The notes beneath the pieces are model-generated. The model ran no database searches. It was not told the DNA's origin and saw only the letters and a list, made by a program, of their open reading frames with translations. DNA of 64,000 nucleotides, taken from contig NZ_JAGIPR010000008.1 of NCBI RefSeq assembly GCF_017877355.1, positions 124,001 through 188,000 on the forward strand, in the 5' to 3' direction. How positions within the stretch are numbered: position 1 is the stretch's first letter; the number at the start of each line of letters is the position of its first letter. This document shows, in pieces, positions 8,299 through 15,747 of this stretch. A program made the position numbers and the translations under genes. The DNA is from Chryseobacterium jejuense (lineage in GTDB: Bacteria; Bacteroidota; Bacteroidia; Flavobacteriales; Weeksellaceae).

Positions 8299-9014
8299 GA
8301 CTTATTGTATCGGCTATTGCCTTAGGCTTTGCTTCCGGTTTTCACTGTATCGGAATGTGTGGGCCTATTGCTTTATCGATGGGATTAACCAAGAAACAGG
8401 CGGCTAATTTTTATCTTCAAAATCTTACCTATCAGTTCGGAAGAATTTTTACCTATTCATTATTAGGTGCACTTCTTGGAATTATAGGGCAAGGATTTGA
8501 GATGGCTGGTTTTCAGAAATACCTGACCATCACTGCCGGCGTTCTGCTTATTATTATGGCTGTATTCTCATTTGGCGGAAAAGATTTTGCTTCAAAGATT
8601 CCTTTTCTGTCCAAATTTTTATACTCTGTTAAATCTAATTTAGGGCGCTTGCTCCAAAAGGCAGATTACCGTTCAAGATTTACAACCGGAATTCTTAATG
8701 GATTCTTACCATGCGGAATGGTTTATATGGCCCTTACAGCAAGTCTAGCTGGCGGAGGAATATGGCAGGGAGCCTTATATATGGCTTTATTTGGTTTGGG
8801 AACCCTTCCATTCATGTTTGCCATCGTTCTGGCCGGAAATCTTATGAATCAGGCTTTCAGAACAAAGGTTTTAAAGGCAGTTCCTATCATTATGATTATT
8901 CTGGGTGGACTTTTTATTCTCAGAGGTTTAGAACTTGGTATTCCTTATGTTTCTCCAAAAGCCGAATCTATGACTATTTCAAAAGATCCTAACGGGGCTG
9001 TTAACTGCCATTAA
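8289..9014 (+). CDS. SafE/TauE-type membrane protein of the cbb3 assembly cluster
   Basis: A 241-residue polytopic protein that starts with GFASGFHCIGMCGPIALSMG and has LNGFLPCGMVYMAL in the middle. These two cysteine-containing helices are the hallmark of the DsbD/HCMA-like proteins often annotated as sulfite exporter TauE/SafE. About six helices are visible. In cbb3 clusters such proteins are thought to act in metal or redox delivery during oxidase assembly, not sulfite export; that role is inference here. The start overlaps the fixH stop by 10 bases. Confidence 0.82.
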   Translation: MEIGLIVSAIALGFASGFHCIGMCGPIALSMGLTKKQAANFYLQNLTYQFGRIFTYSLLGALLGIIGQGFEMAGFQKYLTITAGVLLIIMAVFSFGGKDFASKIPFLSKFLYSVKSNLGRLLQKADYRSRFTTGILNGFLPCGMVYMALTASLAGGGIWQGALYMALFGLGTLPFMFAIVLAGNLMNQAFRTKVLKAVPIIMIILGGLFILRGLELGIPYVSPKAESMTISKDPNGAVNCH

Positions 9015-9034
9015 TTAAAACTTACCATATACCC

Positions 9035-9772
9035 ATGAAAAAAACGATTGTCTTATTTCTAATAGGCTTATTTATGCTGCACTCCTGTAGTATTAATTCT
9101 GAAATAGTTTATCATACAGATAAGGCTCTTACTTGTATAACAGATATCGATACAAAAGAATTTATGGCTGAAATGATGGCCATGACCCCCGATTCATTAA
9201 AACAAAAGGAATTTGGAGAATTGGATAAACTTCCAACCACCTGGACAAATATGTATGATCTGGCGAAACACGAAGGAAAGCTGAAAACTGAAAATCAGGA
9301 TTCCATCAAGATCATGAAAAAAGTGTTTGTAAAATCCATAAAAGAGGCCAATAAACCAGCTGGTTTCTCTTTTAAAATGGAACATTTTACTCCAGAAGAT
9401 CATCAGTCTTTAAAAAGCTTTACTAAGACAGAAAAATTACCTTTAGATCAGAATGTCTATAACAATTGGGATGGAAAAACGCTGACTATAGATACGGACA
9501 ATTTCAATCTTAAAGCTCTTGAGGCAGCGATCAAAGCCAAAAGTTCAAAAGAAGAATCAGAAAAAATGGAAGGTATGATGATGATGTTTTTCAAAAATAT
9601 TGGTAGTACTTTAAGATTTGATAACAAAATAAAATCCATTTCAGGCTCACATGACTGGCTAAAACAGGTTGACGACCATTCAGTAAGGATAGAATACGAT
9701 ATAAAAACTCTGTACGACAAGGATTCAAAATTTAAAAATGCTGATAAAAAAATTGTTATTGTCACCGAATAA
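9035..9772 (+). CDS. Hypothetical SPII lipoprotein after the cbb3 cluster
   Basis: A 245-residue protein with a signal peptide ending in a lipobox (FMLHSC, C18), so it should be lipid-anchored. The mature part is charged, with a methionine-rich stretch near 180 (EGMMMMFF). I do not recognise a domain. It follows the SafE gene by 20 bases on the same strand and precedes a strong terminator, so it is probably the last gene of the ccoG unit. No link to oxidase assembly can be shown from the sequence. Confidence 0.75.
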   Translation: MKKTIVLFLIGLFMLHSCSINSEIVYHTDKALTCITDIDTKEFMAEMMAMTPDSLKQKEFGELDKLPTTWTNMYDLAKHEGKLKTENQDSIKIMKKVFVKSIKEANKPAGFSFKMEHFTPEDHQSLKSFTKTEKLPLDQNVYNNWDGKTLTIDTDNFNLKALEAAIKAKSSKEESEKMEGMMMMFFKNIGSTLRFDNKIKSISGSHDWLKQVDDHSVRIEYDIKTLYDKDSKFKNADKKIVIVTE

Positions 9773-9777
9773 AAAAT

Positions 9778-9804
9778 ATATCCCACCGAATTCCGGTGGG
9801 ATAT
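9778..9804. terminator. Bidirectional terminator after the lipoprotein gene
   Basis: ATATCCCACCG (9778-9788) pairs perfectly with CGGTGGGATAT (9794-9804) around a five-base loop, flanked by A-rich and T-rich runs. It can end the plus-strand oxidase unit and the minus-strand RiPP operon. Confidence 0.75.
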
Positions 9805-9908
9805 TTATTAAAACATGTCTTGGCATCATCTGAAGTGAAGTATTAATTTCAAGCCATTGGTAATCCAATAAAGCTTTCAGACAGCAAAACTTTAACCTAC
9901 ATCAAACA

Positions 9909-10712
9909 TTAAGGATATTTAATGGCATCCGTAAGTTCAATAGGATTATTCTTCATTTTTATATCTTTCTGTTTAAGTTCTGTAAGTTGATTAAAATTGG
10001 GAGTTACCTGCCTTCCAGATTCATCTACCACCTTTACTACAGCCTTTCCGGCTTTAAGTTCTTTATAAGGATCATTATAGTAATCCAGGTAAGCTTTGGT
10101 TAACTGTTTTCTGGTAACAGGAATAGTTTCTGATATTGTATTCACTGCTCCAACATTTTTCTTGAGCTCAGTCATTGTAAAAATATAATTATTGCCAGAG
10201 TCTCTCATATCTACAATCAAACCAGGCAAAGAATTAAAGATATACGGTCCTTCCTGAAAAGGAATGTCTTTCGCAAACCATGCTTCCCAATTTCTCCCCT
10301 TATAATTCAGGATCGCTTTCTGGCAATTGACATCATGTATTTTTTTAACTTCTTCAGTAATCTTCCAATCAAATATAGCTGCATCTTCTTTTAACGAATA
10401 CTTATCCAGACCTACTGCATAATATTTCTCAGTTTTATTATCCTTTTTGTTTTTGAACACCATAAAATCATAATCAGCCGCCTTCTTTCTAATCTCATTG
10501 GTCCCTAGTGAATCAATATGATATAAATTGTAGGAATAAAATTTAGAAACATCATCTTTTACATCCAAAATCATCTTTTTTTTAATTGCTCCATCCTTAG
10601 TGGAGTCTATTTTATAAGCCATCTGATAATATACCCTGTATGTCTGTGCTTGTAAAAAAGAGATGGATATCAAAACAATTAAAAAGTTTAAAATATTTTT
10701 TTTCATGTGCAT
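9909..10712 (-). CDS. GLPGLI family protein, last gene of the RiPP operon
   Basis: A 267-residue secreted protein with a signal peptide (hydrophobic ILNFLIVLISISFLQAQ) and the core motif NSLPGLIVDM, a variant of the GLPGLI motif that names this Bacteroidota family. The family is beta-rich and of unknown function. Its start overlaps the stop of the upstream lipoprotein gene (shared base 10712), and that gene in turn overlaps the SPASM gene, so it appears to be co-transcribed with the peptide-maturation genes. An in-frame ATG two codons in (10706) is an alternative start. Confidence 0.85.
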   Translation of the reverse strand: MHMKKNILNFLIVLISISFLQAQTYRVYYQMAYKIDSTKDGAIKKKMILDVKDDVSKFYSYNLYHIDSLGTNEIRKKAADYDFMVFKNKKDNKTEKYYAVGLDKYSLKEDAAIFDWKITEEVKKIHDVNCQKAILNYKGRNWEAWFAKDIPFQEGPYIFNSLPGLIVDMRDSGNNYIFTMTELKKNVGAVNTISETIPVTRKQLTKAYLDYYNDPYKELKAGKAVVKVVDESGRQVTPNFNQLTELKQKDIKMKNNPIELTDAIKYP

Positions 10713-11320
10713 TAATTAAGAGGTTCAATATAACCTTCCCATAGAGAATGATTAATATCAAAGAACATGGTGTTAATTTCTCTATTAAACCATTTATAAT
10801 CCGGGTCTTTAGAATAGCCTGGATTATTGACTGCTACAAATCGAATAACTCCTCCTTTTACAGTTTTATAGAAGTCATAGACCTGAAATTTATCGAAATT
10901 GTACCGGGAAAAAACTTGATTTTCATCTTCTTTATGTTTAACTGTAGTATACAATTTTTTTACGTCTTCAATGTTCATATCTTTATAAAAAAAACCTAAA
11001 ATATTTGAAAACGTAGGCTGATTGGTATACATAAACAGAAATTGTTCACCTTTCTTTTTAGGAAGCTTGTAATGCAGTAGTTTGTGCATTTCAGAATTTT
11101 TAAAAAAGATATACTGTTTATCTATTTTTTTAAACCGATAATCTGCATAAGTATAGAATGGTATATTTTGTTTTCCGCCATCAAAGGTTAAAACAAATTT
11201 ATCATACATGTCCGGATGATCGGTCTCCACTTTTTGCTGTCCATTGAAATAATAATAATTTTTACAGCTCATAAGTGATAACAGAGAGAATATTGCTATT
11301 ATTTTAATTAGACCATTCAT
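10712..11320 (-). CDS. Hypothetical lipoprotein in the RiPP operon
   Basis: A 202-residue protein with a short signal peptide and lipobox (LSLMSC, C19), then a Tyr/Phe/Lys-rich region (KNYYYFNGQQ). No domain recognised. It overlaps the upstream SPASM gene by 17 bases and the downstream GLPGLI gene by 1 base, which argues for translational coupling. It may be an envelope partner of the peptide or of the GLPGLI protein, but this is inference from position only. Confidence 0.78.
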   Translation of the reverse strand: MNGLIKIIAIFSLLSLMSCKNYYYFNGQQKVETDHPDMYDKFVLTFDGGKQNIPFYTYADYRFKKIDKQYIFFKNSEMHKLLHYKLPKKKGEQFLFMYTNQPTFSNILGFFYKDMNIEDVKKLYTTVKHKEDENQVFSRYNFDKFQVYDFYKTVKGGVIRFVAVNNPGYSKDPDYKWFNREINTMFFDINHSLWEGYIEPLN

Positions 11321-12305
11321 TAGTATAGGGATTATAGTTACAATTTACAAAATACGTTTTCTTTTCATGATCATATTCTGGAATAAAATTAGCAGTACAT
11401 GCATATTTCAGTTCACATTTTCTGCATGGCATAATTTTATCTCTTTTTAGATTCCATACCTCAGAAAGGAGAAATAAATTATTTTCTATTTCTGAATCTA
11501 AAATATTGCCATACTCTTTCAAGTCAATAGAATTGAGCTGCAACATCCCATTTGCATTCACAAAAACTGTTTTATACAATCCCAGATTAGCATTTCTACC
11601 CGTAAGAAAAGCCCTATGGTTTATTGATATTGTATTGATACCTGCTTTAGGAAGTAGGAAGTCCTGTTCGCTATGTTTTAAAAAGTATAAATTAACTTTA
11701 TAGATTTCTATGCTTTCCGAATAAGGTGAGTTATAGAAATATAGGTTTGTAAGCCTTTGCTCCTTAATTGAATTTGGATTAAAATCTTTTTGATAAGGTA
11801 ATGATATTGAAAGATTAACAACACTGCTATGCTTAAGAACATGAATAAGTTCCAATATTTTTTCCTTATCAGTTTCCAGAGGCCAATGAAGATGCAGGCG
11901 CTTTACTCCTAAATATTCAATTCTTTCCAAAATCATTTTGAAATTATTTACTACGAAATCAGACACTACCAGTGTCATATATTCAATTTTAGAAGTATCA
12001 TCATTAAAGCATTTGTTAGAAAGTTTTGGAAAGTGATCTTCTGAAGAAAAGAAAACAAATTCTTTTTCAATAAGAAGTTCCAAATATTCCCATGCTATTT
12101 CATTATCTCCCCATTCATCTAAAATACTTTGAACGGGCTTCTTATTGATATAGCTGATAAAATCAATTAAAGAATTAGGAACCAACTCAATATCATCTCT
12201 CTGCAAATCATAAATAGCTCCTCTTGCAGAACCTTTAACCGGCATGCAGCATGAAAACAGAAATAGTTTTTTATTACGATTATGGCTTAGGCGGGTTAAT
12301 TCCAT
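11304..12305 (-). CDS. Grasp-with-spasm SPASM-domain peptide maturase
   Basis: A 333-residue protein that matches the SPASM partner of grasp-with-spasm RiPP systems. The first ~80 residues (GAIYDLQRDDIELVPNS and what follows) resemble the PqqD-like peptide-recognition region seen in related maturases. The middle looks like a reduced barrel. The C-terminus has the SPASM cysteines C294, C297, C303 and C322 (CRKCELKYAC), which would hold an auxiliary Fe-S cluster. There is no CX3CX2C radical-SAM motif anywhere; the only early cysteines are an adjacent pair (FSCC). It may therefore bind precursor and cluster without radical chemistry. It overlaps the 65-aa gene upstream by 26 bases. Confidence 0.85.
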   Translation of the reverse strand: MELTRLSHNRNKKLFLFSCCMPVKGSARGAIYDLQRDDIELVPNSLIDFISYINKKPVQSILDEWGDNEIAWEYLELLIEKEFVFFSSEDHFPKLSNKCFNDDTSKIEYMTLVVSDFVVNNFKMILERIEYLGVKRLHLHWPLETDKEKILELIHVLKHSSVVNLSISLPYQKDFNPNSIKEQRLTNLYFYNSPYSESIEIYKVNLYFLKHSEQDFLLPKAGINTISINHRAFLTGRNANLGLYKTVFVNANGMLQLNSIDLKEYGNILDSEIENNLFLLSEVWNLKRDKIMPCRKCELKYACTANFIPEYDHEKKTYFVNCNYNPYTNEWSN

Positions 12306-12477
12306 CTTTAAAAGTTCTTAAACACAATATTTCTGATTGATACTTCTTAGCTTCAATTTTTCTGAGTAAGGGTTCATGAGTAGAAGATTTTGTGCCAGTT
12401 TCTACCACTTGTGAAAAAATCGGAGGTAATAGTTTTTTCTTTGCTGGGTTAATTTCTTGAAGAAGAGTTTTTTCCAT
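12280..12477 (-). CDS. 65-aa small protein between the ATP-grasp and SPASM genes
   Basis: A 65-residue open frame that overlaps the end of the ATP-grasp gene by 29 bases and the start of the SPASM gene by 26 bases, exactly bridging the two. It begins MEKTLLQEINPAKKKLLPP and ends DGINPPKP; it has one cysteine and no membrane segment or double glycine. The tight tiling argues that it is a translated gene rather than chance. I do not recognise the family. It could be an accessory peptide-recognition factor or a second, atypical precursor; neither is shown. Confidence 0.6.
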   Translation of the reverse strand: MEKTLLQEINPAKKKLLPPIFSQVVETGTKSSTHEPLLRKIEAKKYQSEILCLRTFKDGINPPKP

Positions 12478-13420
12478 GATTCATTTTCTTTAATAACAAA
12501 GCCATTTCATAGTGTAAATTATAATTACAGCGGTAGGATGTCATTCTAAACTGTCCAAAAGGATTTACTTCTAAAAAGTAATATTCTCCGTCACTTCCTT
12601 TTATAATATCTATTGATCCTGTTTGTAAATTCAGTGCTTTCATTAGCTTTGTAACTTTACGGTCAAGATCTTTGGGCATCTGATAACGGATAAACCGATT
12701 GGGTTTCTCTTGGTTATAATTCCTGAAATCAACAGATGTTTTAGAGTCATTTTGAGAAAATATTGCCATCGAATAATTTTTCCCTTTAAGATGGAAGACT
12801 CTTAGTTCATATTCCTTAATAATCTGTTCCTGAAATAATCCCGGAAAAAAAGACTCTGTAGGAGTATTATATTCCAACGTCATTACAGGAAAATTCTTAT
12901 TTTTATAATTAATCATCTTTCCATCGTTTACAGACTTAGTAATCCATAATCGATCTTCTTGCTCAAATTGATTGGTAATGATTGTAAAAGGAATTTTAAG
13001 CCCCGCTATTTCAGCTTTTGTAAGCATTTCTATCTTACTTAAACCCACAACAGATGTATAATGATTAACCCATTTCTTATTCCTTAAAGCAAAAAGGATT
13101 ATGTTCAAAACCCCTGAATATTCTGAATATAGATATTGTAGCATGTCTAAAGAAAGATCTTCTTCAAACATTTCCTTATACTTATCAAAATTTCCCCATT
13201 TGCGATACCATACAGTTGTTATCTCTGAAACATCTATTTTGCCGAAAAATTCATTTTGAATGATTAACTGCCCATGAGAGTTCACCGCATAATACATCTG
13301 TGTTTTTCCATTAAACAGATCTATATCATTTAAACGGATATACGGCTCACCCATATTATTTAGGTGTTCTATAACAACATTCGTATCATCATCCCATGAA
13401 GTAGATAAAATTAAAATCAT
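12449..13420 (-). CDS. Grasp-with-spasm ATP-grasp peptide maturase
   Basis: A 323-residue ATP-grasp enzyme of the microviridin/graspetide ligase type. Such enzymes activate side-chain carboxylates of a precursor peptide with ATP and join them to Ser/Thr hydroxyls or Lys amines. Visible signs are the N-terminal MILILSTSWDDDTNVVIEHL, the FQEQIIKEYELRVF segment (ATP/Mg binding), and FLEVNPFGQF near the C-terminus, the typical ATP-grasp metal-binding end. It follows the 59-aa precursor gene after a hairpin and overlaps the small 65-aa gene. The reaction type is inferred from the family. Confidence 0.88.
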   Translation of the reverse strand: MILILSTSWDDDTNVVIEHLNNMGEPYIRLNDIDLFNGKTQMYYAVNSHGQLIIQNEFFGKIDVSEITTVWYRKWGNFDKYKEMFEEDLSLDMLQYLYSEYSGVLNIILFALRNKKWVNHYTSVVGLSKIEMLTKAEIAGLKIPFTIITNQFEQEDRLWITKSVNDGKMINYKNKNFPVMTLEYNTPTESFFPGLFQEQIIKEYELRVFHLKGKNYSMAIFSQNDSKTSVDFRNYNQEKPNRFIRYQMPKDLDRKVTKLMKALNLQTGSIDIIKGSDGEYYFLEVNPFGQFRMTSYRCNYNLHYEMALLLKKMNHGKNSSSRN

Positions 13421-13423
13421 AAT

Positions 13424-13459
13424 AAAAAAAGGGTTGATTCTTATTTCTGAAACAACCCT
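13424..13459 (-). terminator. Intra-operon hairpin between RiPP precursor and maturase genes
   Basis: On the minus strand AGGGTTG pairs with CAACCCT (13453-13459 with 13430-13436) and is followed directly by seven T. It lies between the precursor stop and the ATP-grasp start. Partial termination here would give more precursor transcript than enzyme transcript, a common RiPP design. Confidence 0.75.
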
Positions 13460-13474
13460 GATAAGTTTTTTAAA

Positions 13475-13654
13475 TTAACATCCGTCAGATGCACCAGAAG
13501 GTATTACAACACTTTCAAGTACGTAAGGGTCATTCGCAGTTCCTGAACCACTGCATACTCCTTCAGGAAGCAACTTTCTTAATCCTCCGTGGATTAGTTT
13601 CAGACTACCTGTTTCAAGGACTTTCCCATTTTTTAATGATTTTAATTTTTTCAT
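13475..13654 (-). CDS. Grasp-with-spasm RiPP precursor peptide (59 aa)
   Basis: A short gene starting with ATG at 13654. The leader is Lys/Leu rich (MKKLKSLKNGKVLETGSLKL) and contains a double glycine at 23-24. The probable core (31-59) carries C34, Ser/Thr at 35, 37, 39, 48, 53 and 56, carboxylates at D42, E47 and D57, and a terminal C59. Hydroxyl and carboxyl side chains in this layout suit ester crosslinks by the adjacent ATP-grasp enzyme. It is the first gene of the operon, has its own candidate promoter, and is followed by the hairpin at 13424-13459. Leader/core boundary and crosslinks are inference. No C39-type exporter is encoded nearby. Confidence 0.85.
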   Translation of the reverse strand: MKKLKSLKNGKVLETGSLKLIHGGLRKLLPEGVCSGSGTANDPYVLESVVIPSGASDGC

Positions 13655-13709
13655 AGTAATTAATTTTGTTTTGGTCCTACTCTATAAGCTTTTCGGATTT
13701 CGCTTATGA

Positions 13710-13740
13710 CGAATATATAAAAATCATAACTCTCCACAAA
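13710..13740 (-). promoter_or_regulatory. Candidate promoter of the RiPP operon
   Basis: Reading the minus strand, TTTG (13737-13740) is followed after 19 bases by TATATTCG (13710-13717), one mismatch from TAnnTTTG. It would start transcription about 50 bases before the precursor ATG. Confidence 0.45.
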
Positions 13741-13831
13741 AGGAATAATAATGAAATTTCATATTTTTTATTATGTTAATAACCTTTTCTTAAAAAAAAC
13801 AGAATAAAAATATCAAAAAAGTATTAAAAAA

Positions 13832-13862
13832 TAAAAATCCCCTCTCATTACTGAAAGGGGAT
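13832..13862 (-). terminator. Terminator of serS
   Basis: On the minus strand ATCCCCT (13856-13862) pairs with AGGGGAT (13837-13843) and is followed by TTTTTATTTTTT, 23 bases after the serS stop. Confidence 0.75.
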
Positions 13863-13884
13863 CTATTTATATAAAAAATTTCTT

Positions 13885-15153
13885 CTAGTTGATGATATCG
13901 AATCTCGCGTATTCAGCAATCTTCTTAGGAAGTTTAATTCCTTCTGCGGTTTGATTGTTCTCCAATAACGCGGCCATAATTCTTGGCAACGCCATCGCAG
14001 ATCCGTTCAGGGTGTGAACCAGCTGAGATTTACCATCTGCTTTGTAACGGCACTTCAGTCTGTTAGCCTGGAATGTCTCAAAATTTGAAACAGAACTCAC
14101 TTCTAACCACATTTCCTGTGCAGCACTCCATACTTCGAAGTCATATGTCATTGCAGATGCAAAACCTGTATCTCCACCACAAAGTCTTAATACTCTGAAT
14201 GGAAGCTCAAGATCTGTAAGAATTTCCTTGATATGTTCTACCATTTCTTCCAATACAGCATAAGAGTTTTCAGGTTTTTCAATTCTTACAATTTCTACTT
14301 TTTCAAACTGATGAAGACGGTTCAGACCTCTTACATGAGCTCCGTAGCTTCCTGCTTCTCTTCTGTAGCATTGTGAGAAAGCCGTATTTTTAATCGGAAG
14401 ATCTTTTTCATCCAGTAATACATCACGATAAAGGTTTGTTACAGGAACTTCAGCTGTAGGAATCAGATATAATTTATCTTCGTTGATATAATACATCTGC
14501 CCTTCTTTATCAGGCAGCTGTCCTGTTCCAAAACCAGAAGCTTCATTCACTACGTGAGGCGGGTTTACTTCTGTATACCCTTTCTCTACGTTTTTATCTA
14601 GGAAATACTGAACTAAAGCTCTTTGCAGTCTTGCTCCTTTTCCTAAATAAACAGGGAAACCTGCTCCAGCGATTTTTACTCCTAATTCAAAATCGATAAG
14701 GTTATATTTTTTTGCCAGCTCCCAGTGAGGAATGGCTCCTTCACCAAGACCTTCTACCGTATGAGACTGGAAAATAATTTCATTGTCATCAGCAGAAGCG
14801 CCGCTTTTTACCAATTCATTTGGAATGTTTGGAAGCTGATACAGAATATTTAATAATTCAGTTTCTTTTACTTCCAGCTGGGATTTCAATTCTGAACTCG
14901 ACTCTTTATACTGTGCTGTTTTAGATTTTGCCGATTCCGCTTCTTCTTTCTTTCCTTCCTTCATTAAAAGTCCAATTTCCTTGGAGATTTTATTGATCTC
15001 GGAAAGCTGGGAATCTAATTCAAATTGGATTCTTTTTCTTTCATCGTCAGTAGCAATAGCTTCGTCTACCAACTCAAGATTCTTGAATTGTCTCTTTTGA
15101 AGACCTTCTAAAACGCGTTCTTTGTTGTCGCGTAAAAAATTGACTTGTAACAT
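13885..15153 (-). CDS. serS: Seryl-tRNA synthetase
   Basis: A 422-residue class II aminoacyl-tRNA synthetase that charges tRNA-Ser. The N-terminal ~110 residues form the long coiled-coil arm that binds the tRNA (heptad-rich Lys/Glu stretch ISKEIGLLMKEGKKEEAES). The catalytic domain shows TAEVPVTNLYRD, motif 2 around FSQCYRREAGSYG, and motif 3 NGSAMALPRIMAALLE. Length and order match the family. A terminator follows and a -7 promoter element lies upstream at 15206-15213, so it is probably monocistronic. Confidence 0.97.
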   Translation of the reverse strand: MLQVNFLRDNKERVLEGLQKRQFKNLELVDEAIATDDERKRIQFELDSQLSEINKISKEIGLLMKEGKKEEAESAKSKTAQYKESSSELKSQLEVKETELLNILYQLPNIPNELVKSGASADDNEIIFQSHTVEGLGEGAIPHWELAKKYNLIDFELGVKIAGAGFPVYLGKGARLQRALVQYFLDKNVEKGYTEVNPPHVVNEASGFGTGQLPDKEGQMYYINEDKLYLIPTAEVPVTNLYRDVLLDEKDLPIKNTAFSQCYRREAGSYGAHVRGLNRLHQFEKVEIVRIEKPENSYAVLEEMVEHIKEILTDLELPFRVLRLCGGDTGFASAMTYDFEVWSAAQEMWLEVSSVSNFETFQANRLKCRYKADGKSQLVHTLNGSAMALPRIMAALLENNQTAEGIKLPKKIAEYARFDIIN

Positions 15154-15205
15154 TTTATTTAGATGTTAAATATTAAATTCAGCCTAATATAAGCTAATAA
15201 TTTTA

Positions 15206-15213
15206 CAAATTTA
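15206..15213 (-). promoter_or_regulatory. -7 promoter element for serS
   Basis: The minus strand reads TAAATTTG, an exact TAnnTTTG match, ending 52 bases upstream of the serS ATG. No clear -33 TTTG at standard spacing. Confidence 0.4.
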
Positions 15214-15216
15214 AAA

Positions 15217-15720
15217 CTATTTTGTGATAGTCACGTTATTTATCGAATTAGGGGTACCCGCATCTTTTGAAAATACAGATTTATTATTGTATAAAACTTC
15301 AGAAACCTGGAATACTTCCGGTGTGTTCCTATAACGGATTTCAAGAATATCTTTAACTGACTGAGTCGTATTATTAACAGTCTTGTTTAAGGTAAGTTCC
15401 ATTCTCGAATAATAAGTGGTACCGGCAGAATCAAATTTCTTTCTTTGGGCTCCACCAACATATTCTATATAAAAAACAGAATCCTGTCTCATTCTCAGAG
15501 GAATAGAGGTAACAGGAGAGATATCTTTAGCTCCCAACATATCATTTACTGAAAAACTTGTAAAAGATCCACTCTTTTTAGCATTCAATAAATCCGGATT
15601 GGTATCAGACTTCATATAGATATTCAGGATCTGATCAATTCTTTGTAAAGAATCGTCATCACTTCCACAGCTGATAACCACACCGCTTAATAATAAAATA
15701 TAAAGAAAGATATTTTTCAT
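15217..15720 (-). CDS. Hypothetical SPII lipoprotein
   Basis: A 167-residue protein with a signal peptide and lipobox (GVVISC, C18) followed directly by GSDDDS, a common start of Bacteroidota surface lipoproteins. No domain recognised; the mature part is beta-prone with many Thr/Asn/Ser. It lies 27 bases downstream of the flippase gene and may belong to that transcript. An acidic stretch right after the +1 cysteine resembles the lipoprotein export signal reported for surface lipoproteins in Bacteroidota; surface location is therefore possible. Confidence 0.75.
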   Translation of the reverse strand: MKNIFLYILLLSGVVISCGSDDDSLQRIDQILNIYMKSDTNPDLLNAKKSGSFTSFSVNDMLGAKDISPVTSIPLRMRQDSVFYIEYVGGAQRKKFDSAGTTYYSRMELTLNKTVNNTTQSVKDILEIRYRNTPEVFQVSEVLYNNKSVFSKDAGTPNSINNVTITK

Positions 15721-15747
15721 TCCAGCAAAGATAAAAAGATTTTGTTA

